Shown: positions 41,541-49,796 of the stretch, piece by piece
How the letters are laid out: every line of letters begins with the position of its first letter
How positions within the stretch are numbered: the first letter of the stretch is position 1
Assembly (NCBI RefSeq): GCF_024345185.1
Contig: NZ_BROB01000008.1
Location: 1-64,000, forward strand
Reading direction: 5' to 3'
Origin: Levilactobacillus humaensis
GTDB lineage: Bacteria > Bacillota > Bacilli > Lactobacillales > Lactobacillaceae
Length of the DNA: 64,000 bases
Notes under the pieces: generated by a model
Seen by the model: the letters and a program-made list of their open reading frames with translations, nothing else
Database searches by the model: none
Told to the model about the DNA's origin: nothing
Made by a program: the position numbers and the translations under genes

Positions 41541-43700
41541 ATGAGAACACCGATGATGGGACAAGCCAAGGAACACTACAAGAGTTACAAGGCTGGCAAG
41601 CGCTGGGTTTACGCCAGCATAACCATTATTGCGTTGGGCTTAGGTCTAACGGGAATCACGACGGCACAAGCAGATGTCACGCCGGCTGCCGACCCCACCA
41701 CGACGGAGGTTGCGAAGGACCAACCTGATCAGCCGGAAGTTAAGGATGACGTTAAACCGGAGGCCACAAAGGATGATGACCAGGCAGGCAAGCTAGATGA
41801 TGCTGACAAGCTTCAGCAACCAGCCGAGACGCCAGATCCTGTGCAGGATGTCACGCCGGATAAACAACCGGGTCAAGCACCCGACCAATCTGTAGAAAAG
41901 TCTGATGTCATTCCGGATGTTGAGTCACAAGACAAGTCGACCCACGACGAACAACCGGCATCACAGAAGCTAAGAAGTTCACGGATGATGGGCCCCAACA
42001 CATTGGTCAAGGAAGCCCCATCCATCGTAGGCAAGAATGCCGATGAGTGGATGCCAGATAAGGCAACTCAGGGTTGGGTGATTGCCGCGGTTAAACAGGC
42101 GGAACACAATCAATTTCTAACAATTGACGCCTCTAATCTCTACCAATATGTCAGTGCACCCCTGTTCTTGAGTTATCAAAAGACCAACGTTAAAACTTTC
42201 GGTGAAATTCATGATCTGACAGGGCTACAGTATTTTACCAAGATGACCGCCTTTGAGTGGGCCTACAACGTTCCCACCAATGGTCTAATCGATATGAGCT
42301 TTGCCCCAGACCTCGAGACTTACATGTTGATTGGGAGTGATTTTTCGGGGACCGTGAAGATTAATATGCAAATGAGTCCCAAGACTTTCATGAACACGTA
42401 TCTGAGTCAAAACACCAAACTGACACAATTAGACTTAACCGATACCGGACTGACCGGTTCTGTGGACGGCTTGGCGGCTTACCAGGATTTGACTCAGCTG
42501 CGGCTCTCTAACAACCAGCTGACGGGAGAGCTTTCTACACTGACTCAATTACCAAATTTGACGCAATTGTTTGTGGATGGTAATCAGTTAACGGGTAAGT
42601 TACCGGCACCAGCAAATTGGACTAATTTAGCACAAGTCAACGTTCAAAATAATCAACTGAGTGGCGATTTGCCAGACTTTACCGGGTTCACCGGGAGTTT
42701 CTGGGCGGATGATAATCACTTCAGTACGGGGACCTACAGTACCCAATCGGTTTACTATCAGACAGTTGGTGGCAAGACTTACACGTTGACGCCAACCCAG
42801 ACGAGTTTTGACCCCATCACGGATGTTGTCAATGGGGTTCAGGATGCCACCGGTCAGATTGACCCGGACAATACCTTGGCACTATCTCGCTTTGGTAATG
42901 GCTGGACCATTGTTTCGGGAACGCCAACGGCTGACGTGAAGGGCTCCACCTTCGATGCATGGGCACAGACCCAGCAGGATGCCTCATCATTGTTCACGGT
43001 TAGTGCCGACCCAGACAACGCCTTAGGTTTCAAGCTGACAGCCAATGGGGATGTCCCAGATGGCACTTACAGTATTTACGTTTACAGTTCCAAGTATGGT
43101 GCTGGGCACACTTACCTGGGTTACGTGACGTTCAACATCGTTAATGGCCAAGACCCAGTCGATCCCGTTACGCCAGTGGATCCAACACCGGGTATCACGA
43201 CTGGGACCGTGACGGTGGTTAACGTTGATGAGAATGGCAATGTCATTAGCCAACACGTCGAGACCGGGACAGTCGGGGACAGCTACACGGTTACCGCACC
43301 CGAGTTGGATGGTTATGAATTAACGAGCCCAAGTTCAGTGACTGGAACTTATACGACAGCTGGCTCGACCGTTACCTTTACGTACAAAACGTCAGACCAG
43401 GATGGGGATAGTGCGGCAATTGGAGAGCCTGTCGCAAAGCCCGAAACAGGGCATGGTTTGATCACTAACGATGGGAATGCCGATAAGGTTGTCAATCATG
43501 GCGGTCAGACTGCAAAGGCACAAACTGGGCACGTCGCAACCTTAGCCGGCCATGAGAATTCGGCAGTTAGCCAACAGTCTATCCAGACGACTTTACCGCA
43601 AACTGATGAAGTTTCTTCTACGAGTTGGTTTGTTGCGGGGATGGCTGTCTTGGTTGCCACCTTGGGGTTAGCTGTTTTTCGAAACAAGCGTCATAATTAG
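41541..43700 (+). CDS. KxYKxGKxW/LPXTG adhesin with leucine-rich repeats and MucBP domain (paralogue 1)
   Basis: 719 residues; GAGGAGG upstream. Signal KSYKAGKRW (14-22) and a cleavage region at TTAQA. An acidic Asp/Pro/Lys-rich linker (about 48-150) precedes a head with KEAPSIVGKNADEWMPDK (about 157-175). Leucine-rich repeats follow (LTQLRLSNNQLTGELSTL and LPNLTQLFVDGNQLTGKL, about 290-390). A MucBP-like module is at about 545-620 (TGTVTVVNVDENGNVI to VTFTYK). The sorting signal is LPQTDE with a hydrophobic segment and RNKRHN. It should bind glycans or protein on plant or animal surfaces. The tandem gene at 44190 is a close paralogue. Confidence 0.92.
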   Translation: MRTPMMGQAKEHYKSYKAGKRWVYASITIIALGLGLTGITTAQADVTPAADPTTTEVAKDQPDQPEVKDDVKPEATKDDDQAGKLDDADKLQQPAETPDPVQDVTPDKQPGQAPDQSVEKSDVIPDVESQDKSTHDEQPASQKLRSSRMMGPNTLVKEAPSIVGKNADEWMPDKATQGWVIAAVKQAEHNQFLTIDASNLYQYVSAPLFLSYQKTNVKTFGEIHDLTGLQYFTKMTAFEWAYNVPTNGLIDMSFAPDLETYMLIGSDFSGTVKINMQMSPKTFMNTYLSQNTKLTQLDLTDTGLTGSVDGLAAYQDLTQLRLSNNQLTGELSTLTQLPNLTQLFVDGNQLTGKLPAPANWTNLAQVNVQNNQLSGDLPDFTGFTGSFWADDNHFSTGTYSTQSVYYQTVGGKTYTLTPTQTSFDPITDVVNGVQDATGQIDPDNTLALSRFGNGWTIVSGTPTADVKGSTFDAWAQTQQDASSLFTVSADPDNALGFKLTANGDVPDGTYSIYVYSSKYGAGHTYLGYVTFNIVNGQDPVDPVTPVDPTPGITTGTVTVVNVDENGNVISQHVETGTVGDSYTVTAPELDGYELTSPSSVTGTYTTAGSTVTFTYKTSDQDGDSAAIGEPVAKPETGHGLITNDGNADKVVNHGGQTAKAQTGHVATLAGHENSAVSQQSIQTTLPQTDEVSSTSWFVAGMAVLVATLGLAVFRNKRHN

Positions 43701-43746
43701 GCGAGAAAACTCACCGATAGGCTGAATTAAAATGACATAGTTGTTA

Positions 43747-43776
43747 GGGACGATACCGTTGGGCATCGTCCCTTTT
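43747..43776 (+). terminator. Terminator of LRR adhesin 1
   Basis: GGGACGAT, loop, ATCGTCCC followed by TTTTATTTTTT. Confidence 0.88.
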
Positions 43777-44022
43777 ATTTTTTGGCAGAATTAGATCTCA
43801 CTCATACCCGGATAAAAGGTGAAAGGGGTGTCTTAAAAGAGAAAGTAAAGTGTCATAACTAGCTGACATCCGTTTTTAGGATGTCCTTACCCATCGCCAC
43901 AAATGTGGATAGTACACGCTTCTATCGGTATCTAGAAATGATAACTTATTGCCCGAGATAAAAGGATTCTTTAAAGTAAAACGTTCAACTTAAAATTAGT
44001 CAACGTAATTGACGATTAGTCC

Positions 44023-44090
44023 TTGAAAAGCTTTCTTATTCAGCTATAATAGATTTGTAAGGAAAACTACTCACATTGGAAAATGTGTGA
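44023..44090 (+). promoter_or_regulatory. Promoter and 5' UTR hairpin of LRR adhesin 2
   Basis: TTGAAA-16-TATAAT and a hairpin with stem CACATT/AATGTG in the same position as the CATATTTT palindrome of paralogue 1; the stems differ but both arms changed together. Confidence 0.65.
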
Positions 44091-44189
44091 GGAAACAACA
44101 ACGAGATTTGTTTTTTATTTAGGCAAAATTGAAAACGAATACATAAAAGAATGACTAGGGCAGGTTTACTTCACGAGGAGGAAGCAATC

Positions 44190-46370
44190 ATGAGAACGCC
44201 AATGATGGGACAAGCCAAGGAACACTACAAGAGTTACAAGGCTGGCAAGCGCTGGGTTTACGCTAGCATTACGGTTATTGCGTTGGGCTTAGGCTTGACG
44301 GGAATCACGACAGCACAGGCGGATGTCGCACCAGCAGCCGATCCCGCAACGACTGAGGTTGCTAAGGATGACTCCAGTGAACAGCCTGAAGTTAAGGACG
44401 ACGTTAAACCAGAAGCTAATAAAAATGACGTTCAGTCAGATAAGTTAAGTGATCCTGACCAGACTCAGAAGCCTGAAGCTTCTGAGTCCGATGAACCCGC
44501 TCCCGAAAAAGATGTTCAGCAGGATAATGAACCAGGTCAAGACGTTGTTCAATCTGGAAAAAAGACTATTGTTTCTGACGTCAAGACACCAGGTGAAACG
44601 ACTCAAGATGAACAACCAGCACAAACTTTACAACAGTCACGGATGAAGAGTCGGGCAAACTTGGTTAAGGAAGCCCCATCCATTGTGGGTCAAAGCGCTG
44701 ATGAATGGATGCCAGACAAAGCGACGCAGAACTGGGTAATTTCTGCGGTTAAACAGTTTGAAGCAAATGTTAATCACAATGCTTATGCTTTTGTGACCCC
44801 TGCTAATCTCTATCAGTATGTTTCGGATGGCATTAACTTCGCCTATCTGAGTACCGATTCGGCTGGTTACGGTAAGATTCAAGATCTCACAGGACTTCAG
44901 TACTTCACCAACATGAACTCTTTTCACTGGGACAATGCCTTACCTGACAATGGCTTAATTGATATGAGCTTTGCTCCTAACTTGGTAGATTATCAGCTTG
45001 ATGGTTCAGGTAAGAGTATGAATCTCAATATGAATCTGGCAACTTTCTTAAACACGTACTTAAAACAGAATCTTAAGTTACAAGAGTTAGTGGTTAGTCA
45101 TGCCGGTCTCACTGGAACCTTGGATGGAATTGAAGCCTACCAGGAATTGACTGGGTTACACCTGATTAGCAATCAACTGACGGGGGATTTGACGCCAGCG
45201 ACAAAGCTGTCGAAGTTAACGGTTCTACGTGTCTCTGATAACCAATTGACTGGGGAATTACCCGCCCCAAGTACCTGGGCTGGATTAACTCAGCTCGATG
45301 TTCAGGATAACCAGTTGAGTGGTATTCTGCCAGACTTCAGTGGTTACAATGGAAAGTTCTGGGGAATGGAAAATCACTTTGGTAGTGGCTTAAGCTATGT
45401 GGCGGTTTATTATGAAACTGTTACTGGCAAGACCTACAAACTGACGCCAAAGGTCCAAAGTTTTGATCCTCTGACGGATGTCGTGGTCGGGATCCAAGGT
45501 TCCGATGGTAAGCTTGACCAGACTGATGCAATTGTGCCACTGCGCTTCTCTTCCGGCGCGACGGTCGTTTCTGGGGCCCCAACCGCTGGCATGAAAGGTG
45601 CTGCTGTTGATGCTTGGGCGCGGACACAGACCGATGCCTCTTCACTCTTCAAGTTCAGTGCCGATGCAGACAATCCATTAGGTTTTACCATGACAGCTGT
45701 TGGCGATGTGCCAGATGGGTCTTACACCCTCTTCCTGGAAAATGCTAACTACAACACGAGTGATAACTGTTACTTTGGTTACCTGACCTTCAACATCGTC
45801 AATGGTGAGGATCCCATCGATCCTGTCACGCCAGTTGACCCAACCCCAGGTGTGACTACCGGGACGGTTACGGTGGTTAACGTCGATGAAAATGGGAATG
45901 TTATCAGTCAACACGTTGAAACTGGGACGGTCGGGGACAGCTACACGGTCACCGCACCCGAAATAGATGGCTATCAATTGACGAGTCCAAGTTCCGTCAC
46001 TGGGACTTACACTACGGCTGGTTCAACGGTCACCTTCACTTACAGCTCATTAGCTAACGGCGGGGATGGCGCGACGATTGAAGAACCAGGTGCAAAGCCT
46101 GAAACGGGACATGGTGAGATTGTTAACGGTGGTGACGGTGATAAGGTTGTTAACACTGTTGCCAACAAGGGTGGTCAAGCTGCGAAAGCTCAGGCTGGTC
46201 ATGCCACGATGTTAGCTAGCCATGAGAACACGGCTGCTGCTCAACAGACGGCCAAGACCACTTTGCCACAAACCAATGAAGCTTCTTCTGCTAGTTGGAT
46301 TGCCGCAGGCATGGCGATCTTAGTGGCTACCTTAGGATTAGCTGGTTTCCGGAGCAAGCGTCACAATTAA
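44190..46370 (+). CDS. KxYKxGKxW/LPXTG adhesin with leucine-rich repeats and MucBP domain (paralogue 2)
   Basis: 726 residues from the ATG at 44190 (GAGGAGG upstream). Same architecture as the preceding gene: KSYKAGKRW, an acidic linker that is more diverged, EAPSIVGQSADEWMPDK, leucine-rich repeats (LTGLHLISNQLTGDL, LTVLRVSDNQLTGEL, about 310-375), MucBP (about 550-625), LPQTNE and RSKRHN. Signal peptide and MucBP regions are nearly identical at the DNA level while the head and linker have diverged, pointing to duplication followed by diversification or gene conversion at the ends. Confidence 0.92.
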   Translation: MRTPMMGQAKEHYKSYKAGKRWVYASITVIALGLGLTGITTAQADVAPAADPATTEVAKDDSSEQPEVKDDVKPEANKNDVQSDKLSDPDQTQKPEASESDEPAPEKDVQQDNEPGQDVVQSGKKTIVSDVKTPGETTQDEQPAQTLQQSRMKSRANLVKEAPSIVGQSADEWMPDKATQNWVISAVKQFEANVNHNAYAFVTPANLYQYVSDGINFAYLSTDSAGYGKIQDLTGLQYFTNMNSFHWDNALPDNGLIDMSFAPNLVDYQLDGSGKSMNLNMNLATFLNTYLKQNLKLQELVVSHAGLTGTLDGIEAYQELTGLHLISNQLTGDLTPATKLSKLTVLRVSDNQLTGELPAPSTWAGLTQLDVQDNQLSGILPDFSGYNGKFWGMENHFGSGLSYVAVYYETVTGKTYKLTPKVQSFDPLTDVVVGIQGSDGKLDQTDAIVPLRFSSGATVVSGAPTAGMKGAAVDAWARTQTDASSLFKFSADADNPLGFTMTAVGDVPDGSYTLFLENANYNTSDNCYFGYLTFNIVNGEDPIDPVTPVDPTPGVTTGTVTVVNVDENGNVISQHVETGTVGDSYTVTAPEIDGYQLTSPSSVTGTYTTAGSTVTFTYSSLANGGDGATIEEPGAKPETGHGEIVNGGDGDKVVNTVANKGGQAAKAQAGHATMLASHENTAAAQQTAKTTLPQTNEASSASWIAAGMAILVATLGLAGFRSKRHN

Positions 46371-46443
46371 TTTGAAAGTTGTGGTTGCTTTTTCCAGAAA
46401 ATAAATGCTAAACTAAGTCCAATTAAATAGTGCGTATAATTGA

Positions 46444-46487
46444 TCAGCACGCTTCCCAATTCTTTTTGGGGGCGTGCTGTTTTCTTT
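46444..46487 (+). terminator. Terminator of LRR adhesin 2
   Basis: CAGCACGCTTCCCAA, TTCTTT, TTGGGGGCGTGCTG then TTTTCTTTT. Confidence 0.85.
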
Positions 46488-46516
46488 TGCGGCTAAAATT
46501 AAAAGGAGTGTGTCAT

Positions 46517-46999
46517 TTGGAATTTCAACAACGCTTACCACAAAATCTGCGGGAAACCGCACTCTTCATGACTGTCATCTCAGTTCTTTCAGTGAATATC
46601 ATTGCACCAGTCATTACGGGGATGGAGATTGGTTTCTCGCTCGAGCACTGGGTTATGGTGCTACGCCAGATGCCTTTGCTGTGGGCCGCCGTCATCATCT
46701 TAGTGATTCTGACGCAACAGCCGGCCACAAAACTCGCAAGTTACTTTCTGGGGGAAGCGGCTAACTTTCGATCAACCATGCTGATTACGGCTCTATGTAA
46801 CGTTTTTCTGATGTCGTTGGTTCTGACGGTTGTGGGGACCTGGATTGGAACGGGACAGGTCACCTTGGCGTCACTACAACACTTCTTCCTGAAGTGGCCG
46901 CGGAACTTTACCATCGCTTTTATCGTCGAGGCCTTTGTGGTCCAACCGTTGGCTCGATTAGTTATGGCTCGAATTCATGGCGCTCGCGTGTTGGGATAG
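46517..46999 (+). CDS. Membrane protein of the DUF2798 type
   Basis: 160 residues with a TTG start at 46517; AAAAGGAGTG is 8 nt upstream and no ATG fits. Four membrane helices in two related halves (about 17-40 and 54-72; 90-115 and 134-150) separated by a charged loop. Each half resembles the two-helix DUF2798 unit (MTVISVLSVNII, and STMLITALCNVFLMSLVLTV). Function is unknown. It is a single gene. Confidence 0.75.
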   Translation: MEFQQRLPQNLRETALFMTVISVLSVNIIAPVITGMEIGFSLEHWVMVLRQMPLLWAAVIILVILTQQPATKLASYFLGEAANFRSTMLITALCNVFLMSLVLTVVGTWIGTGQVTLASLQHFFLKWPRNFTIAFIVEAFVVQPLARLVMARIHGARVLG

Positions 47000-47009
47000 A
47001 GAATATAGG

Positions 47010-47156
47010 GACAATGATTGCAGAATAGTCAAGGTTGCCGGATTTACAGATCTGCGTCGCAATTGCAAAGCTTTGTCGGCTAATCTGAGAGGTTTTGGTG
47101 TTAGCCGGGGGCAGCGTCGTGATAGTTATTTGGATAAGTTCTAGAAAATAGGAAAT
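47010..47156 (+). pseudogene. Decayed RelBE toxin-antitoxin locus
   Basis: This stretch matches pieces of the intact locus at 48216-48798. ACAATGATTGCAGAATAG (47011-47028) corresponds to the promoter sequence at 48220. CTTTGTCGGCTAATCTGAG (47081 on) corresponds to toxin codons around 48649. GTCGTGATAGTTATTTGGAT (47117 on) corresponds to the toxin end, including the TAG and the AAAATAGG that follows. The antitoxin and the first part of the toxin are gone, and a 64-bp internal deletion breaks the toxin frame. It is followed by a version of the same terminator. Confidence 0.75.
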
Positions 47157-47196
47157 GAGCCCCAGACCCGTATCACAGAAGGTCTGAAGCTCATTT
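47157..47196. terminator. Terminator downstream of the decayed locus and the SDR gene
   Basis: GAGCCCCAGACC pairs imperfectly with GGTCTGAAGCTC; related to the perfect hairpin at 48797-48838. It also lies just past the SDR stop codon. Confidence 0.65.
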
Positions 47197-47216
47197 TGGT
47201 ATTGCCATCAGATTAA

Positions 47217-47981
47217 TTAGTAAGTGGTCCAACCACCATCGACGGGGACGATCGCCCCGTTAACGTAGGCGGCGTCATCGGAAACCAGGAAGAGGGCGGC
47301 GGTCGCAATGGCTTCTGACGTCCCAATCTGCGGCATCAGACCCTGGCCTTGTTGCTGGCGGCCCATGCCAAATTGACTGACGCCAGTCATGGATTCGGTA
47401 ATGTTGGTATTGATGCCACCAGGTGCGATGGCATTAATCCGCAAACCTTCGTTTTCATACATGAAGGCGGTGTTCTTGGTGAGACCAACTACAGCGTGCT
47501 TAGCGGCCGTGTATGCCACGCCAGCGCGCCCGCCATTGGTGCCACCAACTGAGGCGATGTTTAGGATAACGCCGGTATGCCGTGGTAGAAATTCCTTGAC
47601 GGCTTCGCGGGTGGCATACATCACACTATTGGTATTGATGGCGAAATTACGTTGCCACATCTCATCTGTGAGTTCACCAATTGGGGCCATGTCATCCATG
47701 ATTCCAGCATTATTGACAAGAATATCGACCTGACCGAATTTGGCCTTGGCAGCCGCAAAGAGGGCTTCGATGTCGGCTAGATTTGAAACATCGGTCTTAA
47801 CGGCCAATGCCTCCTCACCGGCGTCTACAATGGCGCTCACGACTGTTTGGAGACGATCTAAGTTGATATCCGCGCCCACGACGCGCGCCCCCTCAGCCGC
47901 AAAGAGCTTGGCCATTTCGGCCCCCATACCAGACCCGGCCCCCGTAATAATGGCAACCTTTCCTTGTAAACGATCACTCAT
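47217..47981 (-). CDS. SDR family oxidoreductase
   Basis: 254 residues from the ATG at 47981 (AAAAGGATG upstream); an in-frame codon 9 nt earlier is rejected. Classical short-chain dehydrogenase: nucleotide motif GAGSGMG (14-20), NNAG (90-93), catalytic Ser144, Tyr157 and Lys161 (YTAAK), and the C-terminal VNGAIVPVDGGWT. It reduces a small alcohol, ketone or sugar with NAD(P)H; the specific substrate is not determinable. It sits between a decayed and an intact copy of a toxin-antitoxin locus, so it may have been inserted into a duplicated segment. Confidence 0.92.
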   Translation of the reverse strand: MSDRLQGKVAIITGAGSGMGAEMAKLFAAEGARVVGADINLDRLQTVVSAIVDAGEEALAVKTDVSNLADIEALFAAAKAKFGQVDILVNNAGIMDDMAPIGELTDEMWQRNFAINTNSVMYATREAVKEFLPRHTGVILNIASVGGTNGGRAGVAYTAAKHAVVGLTKNTAFMYENEGLRINAIAPGGINTNITESMTGVSQFGMGRQQQGQGLMPQIGTSEAIATAALFLVSDDAAYVNGAIVPVDGGWTTY

Positions 47982-48099
47982 CGCAAACACATCCTTTTCT
48001 GGGTAGTTGTGTTCTTTCTGTATCCGCTTTCATTATACCTGAACGTCAGCTGGAATGCCTGCCATTCACTGGTCGGATTCGGCAGAAATGGGTATTTGG

Positions 48100-48157
48100 A
48101 TAAGAAAAGGCCGCCACATCTTCAGTAATGAAGGTGGGGCGGCCAGGAGTGACCTAG
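48100..48157. repeat. Direct repeat 1 (copy of a gene 3' end with its terminator)
   Basis: ATAAGAAAAGGCCGCCACAT and the following hairpin up to GACCTAG match 48877-48933 with very few differences. In the second copy the repeat carries the stop codon and terminator of the metallophosphoesterase gene; here only that 3' fragment exists, ahead of the RelBE module. Confidence 0.8.
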
Positions 48158-48226
48158 CACAGGCTAGTCATGGCATAGATTTGCGAATCGTGTGTATCGG
48201 ATGGTAGAAAATCAGAGGCACAATGA

Positions 48227-48255
48227 TTGCCGAATAGGAAGATATGTCATACAAT
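48227..48255 (+). promoter_or_regulatory. Promoter of the RelBE module
   Basis: TTGCCG (48227-48232), 17 bp, TACAAT (48250-48255), about 10 bp before the AAGGGAGG site. Confidence 0.65.
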
Positions 48256-48281
48256 GTAATACAGCAAGGGAGGCAATACCA

Positions 48282-48515
48282 ATGGCAATGATTTCGATTC
48301 GGGTTAGCGATGCGGAAAAAGAATGGTTGACCTATATGGCCGATTTTTATGGGGTTTCTTTATCAGAATTAGTTAAAGATTATTCAATGACGGAGTTGGA
48401 AGATGAATACGACCAATTGGTAGCCAAGGTTGCCTATAAGCGGTATCAAGAAAGCGGACAGAAGAGCTTGTCAATGGATCAGATCCTGGAAGAATTTGGC
48501 GGTTCTGACCGATGA
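48282..48515 (+). CDS. relB: RelB-type antitoxin (ribbon-helix-helix)
   Basis: 77 residues from the ATG at 48282 (AAGGGAGG upstream). MAMISIRVSDAEKEWLTYMADFYGVSLSELVKDY is the ribbon-helix-helix DNA-binding part, and the acidic tail (ELEDEYDQLVAKVAYKRYQESG, then DQILEEFGG) is the toxin-binding helix. The stop overlaps the toxin start (ATGA at 48512), as in most type II pairs. It should repress its own promoter with the toxin as co-repressor. Confidence 0.88.
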   Translation: MAMISIRVSDAEKEWLTYMADFYGVSLSELVKDYSMTELEDEYDQLVAKVAYKRYQESGQKSLSMDQILEEFGGSDR

Positions 48516-48787
48516 GCTTTCATTTACGTTTCAGTCAAGGTGCCTGGAGACAGTTGAAAAAGATGGACCGGCATCAGGCCCAATTACTTGTGAATTGGTT
48601 GTATGCTAATATCGATGGACTAGCGGATCCGCGCAGTAAAGGAAAGGCGCTGTCGGCAAATTTGAGGGGACTTTGGCGATATCGAATTGGTAACTTTAGA
48701 GTGATTTGTCAAATTCAGGATGACCAGTTACTGGTTCTAGTGTTAACCGTGGGTCATCGTCGTGATATTTATTTGGATAGACTCTAG
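48512..48787 (+). CDS. relE: RelE-type mRNA interferase toxin
   Basis: 91 residues, start overlapping the antitoxin stop. FHLRFSQGAWRQLKKMDRHQAQLLVNWL, then KGKALSANLRGLWRYRIGNFRVICQIQDD and VLTVGHRRDIYL, is the RelE/ParE fold. Arg residues in GLWRYRIGNFRVI and the C-terminal HRRDIY match the catalytic layout of RelE enzymes that cut mRNA at the ribosome. The pair is intact, and a decayed copy lies 1.2 kb upstream. Confidence 0.88.
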   Translation: MSFHLRFSQGAWRQLKKMDRHQAQLLVNWLYANIDGLADPRSKGKALSANLRGLWRYRIGNFRVICQIQDDQLLVLVLTVGHRRDIYLDRL

Positions 48788-48796
48788 AAAATAGGG

Positions 48797-48838
48797 ATGA
48801 GCTCTAGACCTGATGTAGAAGGTCTAGAGCTCATTTTT
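48797..48838 (+). terminator. Terminator of the RelBE module
   Basis: ATGAGCTCTAGACC, 10-nt loop, GGTCTAGAGCTCAT then TTTT. Confidence 0.9.
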
Positions 48839-48876
48839 CTGCATGCAAGATTTACATAATTTAAACAGCTAGGTGC

Positions 48877-48933
48877 ATAAGAAAAGCCGCCACATCTTCA
48901 GTAATGAAGGTGTGGCGGCCAGGAGTGACCTAG
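48877..48933 (-). terminator. Terminator of the ABC-phosphatase operon (direct repeat 2)
   Basis: On the minus strand GCCGCCAC...GTGGCGGC with an inner helix, then TTTTC. The same 57-bp unit recurs at 48100-48157. Confidence 0.8.
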
Positions 48934-49781
48934 AAGTTGAGAATTTCTGTTTCGTAACCGTCGGGCAACAGGGAAATGACGCGGGCACCACGAGGGAGTG
49001 TCCCATAGCTGTTGTATCCGGTCGGGTTACCGTAGTTCAGGCCAATACCACGGTAGTTGGCCGTGAAGTTATTGTCGTGGTCGTGGCCGGCAAAGAGGGC
49101 CTTGACGTTTTGCGACTTCAACAAGGTGTAGAACAACCCTGAGTTGGTGACGGGTGAGCAGACGGCCTCACCTTGTTCACCGGTGAGAATGGCTTGACCA
49201 GCTTGCGTGTATTCCGGTAAGGGAATGTGCAGGAATCCGAGGTCAGTTTGCGCCTGGGTCCGGGCGTAAGGCAAGCGGGTAAACCACTCAATTTGTTCTG
49301 GTTCAATAGCCGCGTATTGTTCGTCGGCTGGCCAGTGAGAATAGTCACCGCTGTCCCAAACGTACAGAACGTGGGCGAGTTCACCATCTCGCGTTACCTC
49401 TAACGTGTAGCTTTCACGGTCGTCAACGACGGCTGCGTGGTGTTTGTCGGCAGGGTGGGCTAAGCCAGCTTCTAACTGACGTAAACCGGCTCTGTTGAGG
49501 GCACCTTCGGCATCGTGATTACCATACGTGATAGCCACTGGAACCGGGTAGCGGTTCAAGACGTCGTACAGAGCACCGAGCGTTTCCGCTGGCTTTGAGG
49601 CTTGTTTGCCCCAAAGAAGATCCCCGGTAATCATGATGAGGTCGAAGTCATTGGTTTGAAGCATCGTATCAATAGCCGTTAAGGATTTCTGACTAGCCTC
49701 GTTTAGGGGTGTGTCACTCAAATGAATATCCGTTAACTGGCAAATCTTAAAGGCCTTTTGGCCGGTAGTTTCGAGACGCAT
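48930..49781 (-). CDS. Metallophosphoesterase, last gene of an ABC-phosphatase operon
   Basis: 283 residues, AAAGGAGT upstream. The calcineurin-like signature is complete: DIH (Asp18, His20), GD (Asp54), GNHD (Asn88, His89) and GHDHD near 233. It has no signal peptide and so works in the cytoplasm, hydrolysing a phosphomonoester or phosphodiester. It is the sixth gene in line with a binding protein, two permeases, an ATPase and a PHP phosphatase, which points to breakdown of the imported compound. Confidence 0.92.
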   Translation of the reverse strand: MRLETTGQKAFKICQLTDIHLSDTPLNEASQKSLTAIDTMLQTNDFDLIMITGDLLWGKQASKPAETLGALYDVLNRYPVPVAITYGNHDAEGALNRAGLRQLEAGLAHPADKHHAAVVDDRESYTLEVTRDGELAHVLYVWDSGDYSHWPADEQYAAIEPEQIEWFTRLPYARTQAQTDLGFLHIPLPEYTQAGQAILTGEQGEAVCSPVTNSGLFYTLLKSQNVKALFAGHDHDNNFTANYRGIGLNYGNPTGYNSYGTLPRGARVISLLPDGYETEILNF

Positions 49782-49796
49782 GACGCGGACTCCTTT

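Larger units (their letters stand above)
43701..44189. other. 489-bp region between the tandem LRR adhesins
   Basis: Terminator 43747-43776, then sequence related to 41094-41540, with promoter TTGAAA (44023-44028), 16 bp, TATAAT (44045-44050) and a hairpin CACATT/AATGTG (about 44072-44086). A second gene was not found. Confidence 0.7.

Noticed and set aside
48100-48157. 58-bp direct repeats around RelBE as a transposition target duplication
   Set aside because: Far longer than target duplications and one copy is a gene 3' end with terminator; segment duplication explains it better.
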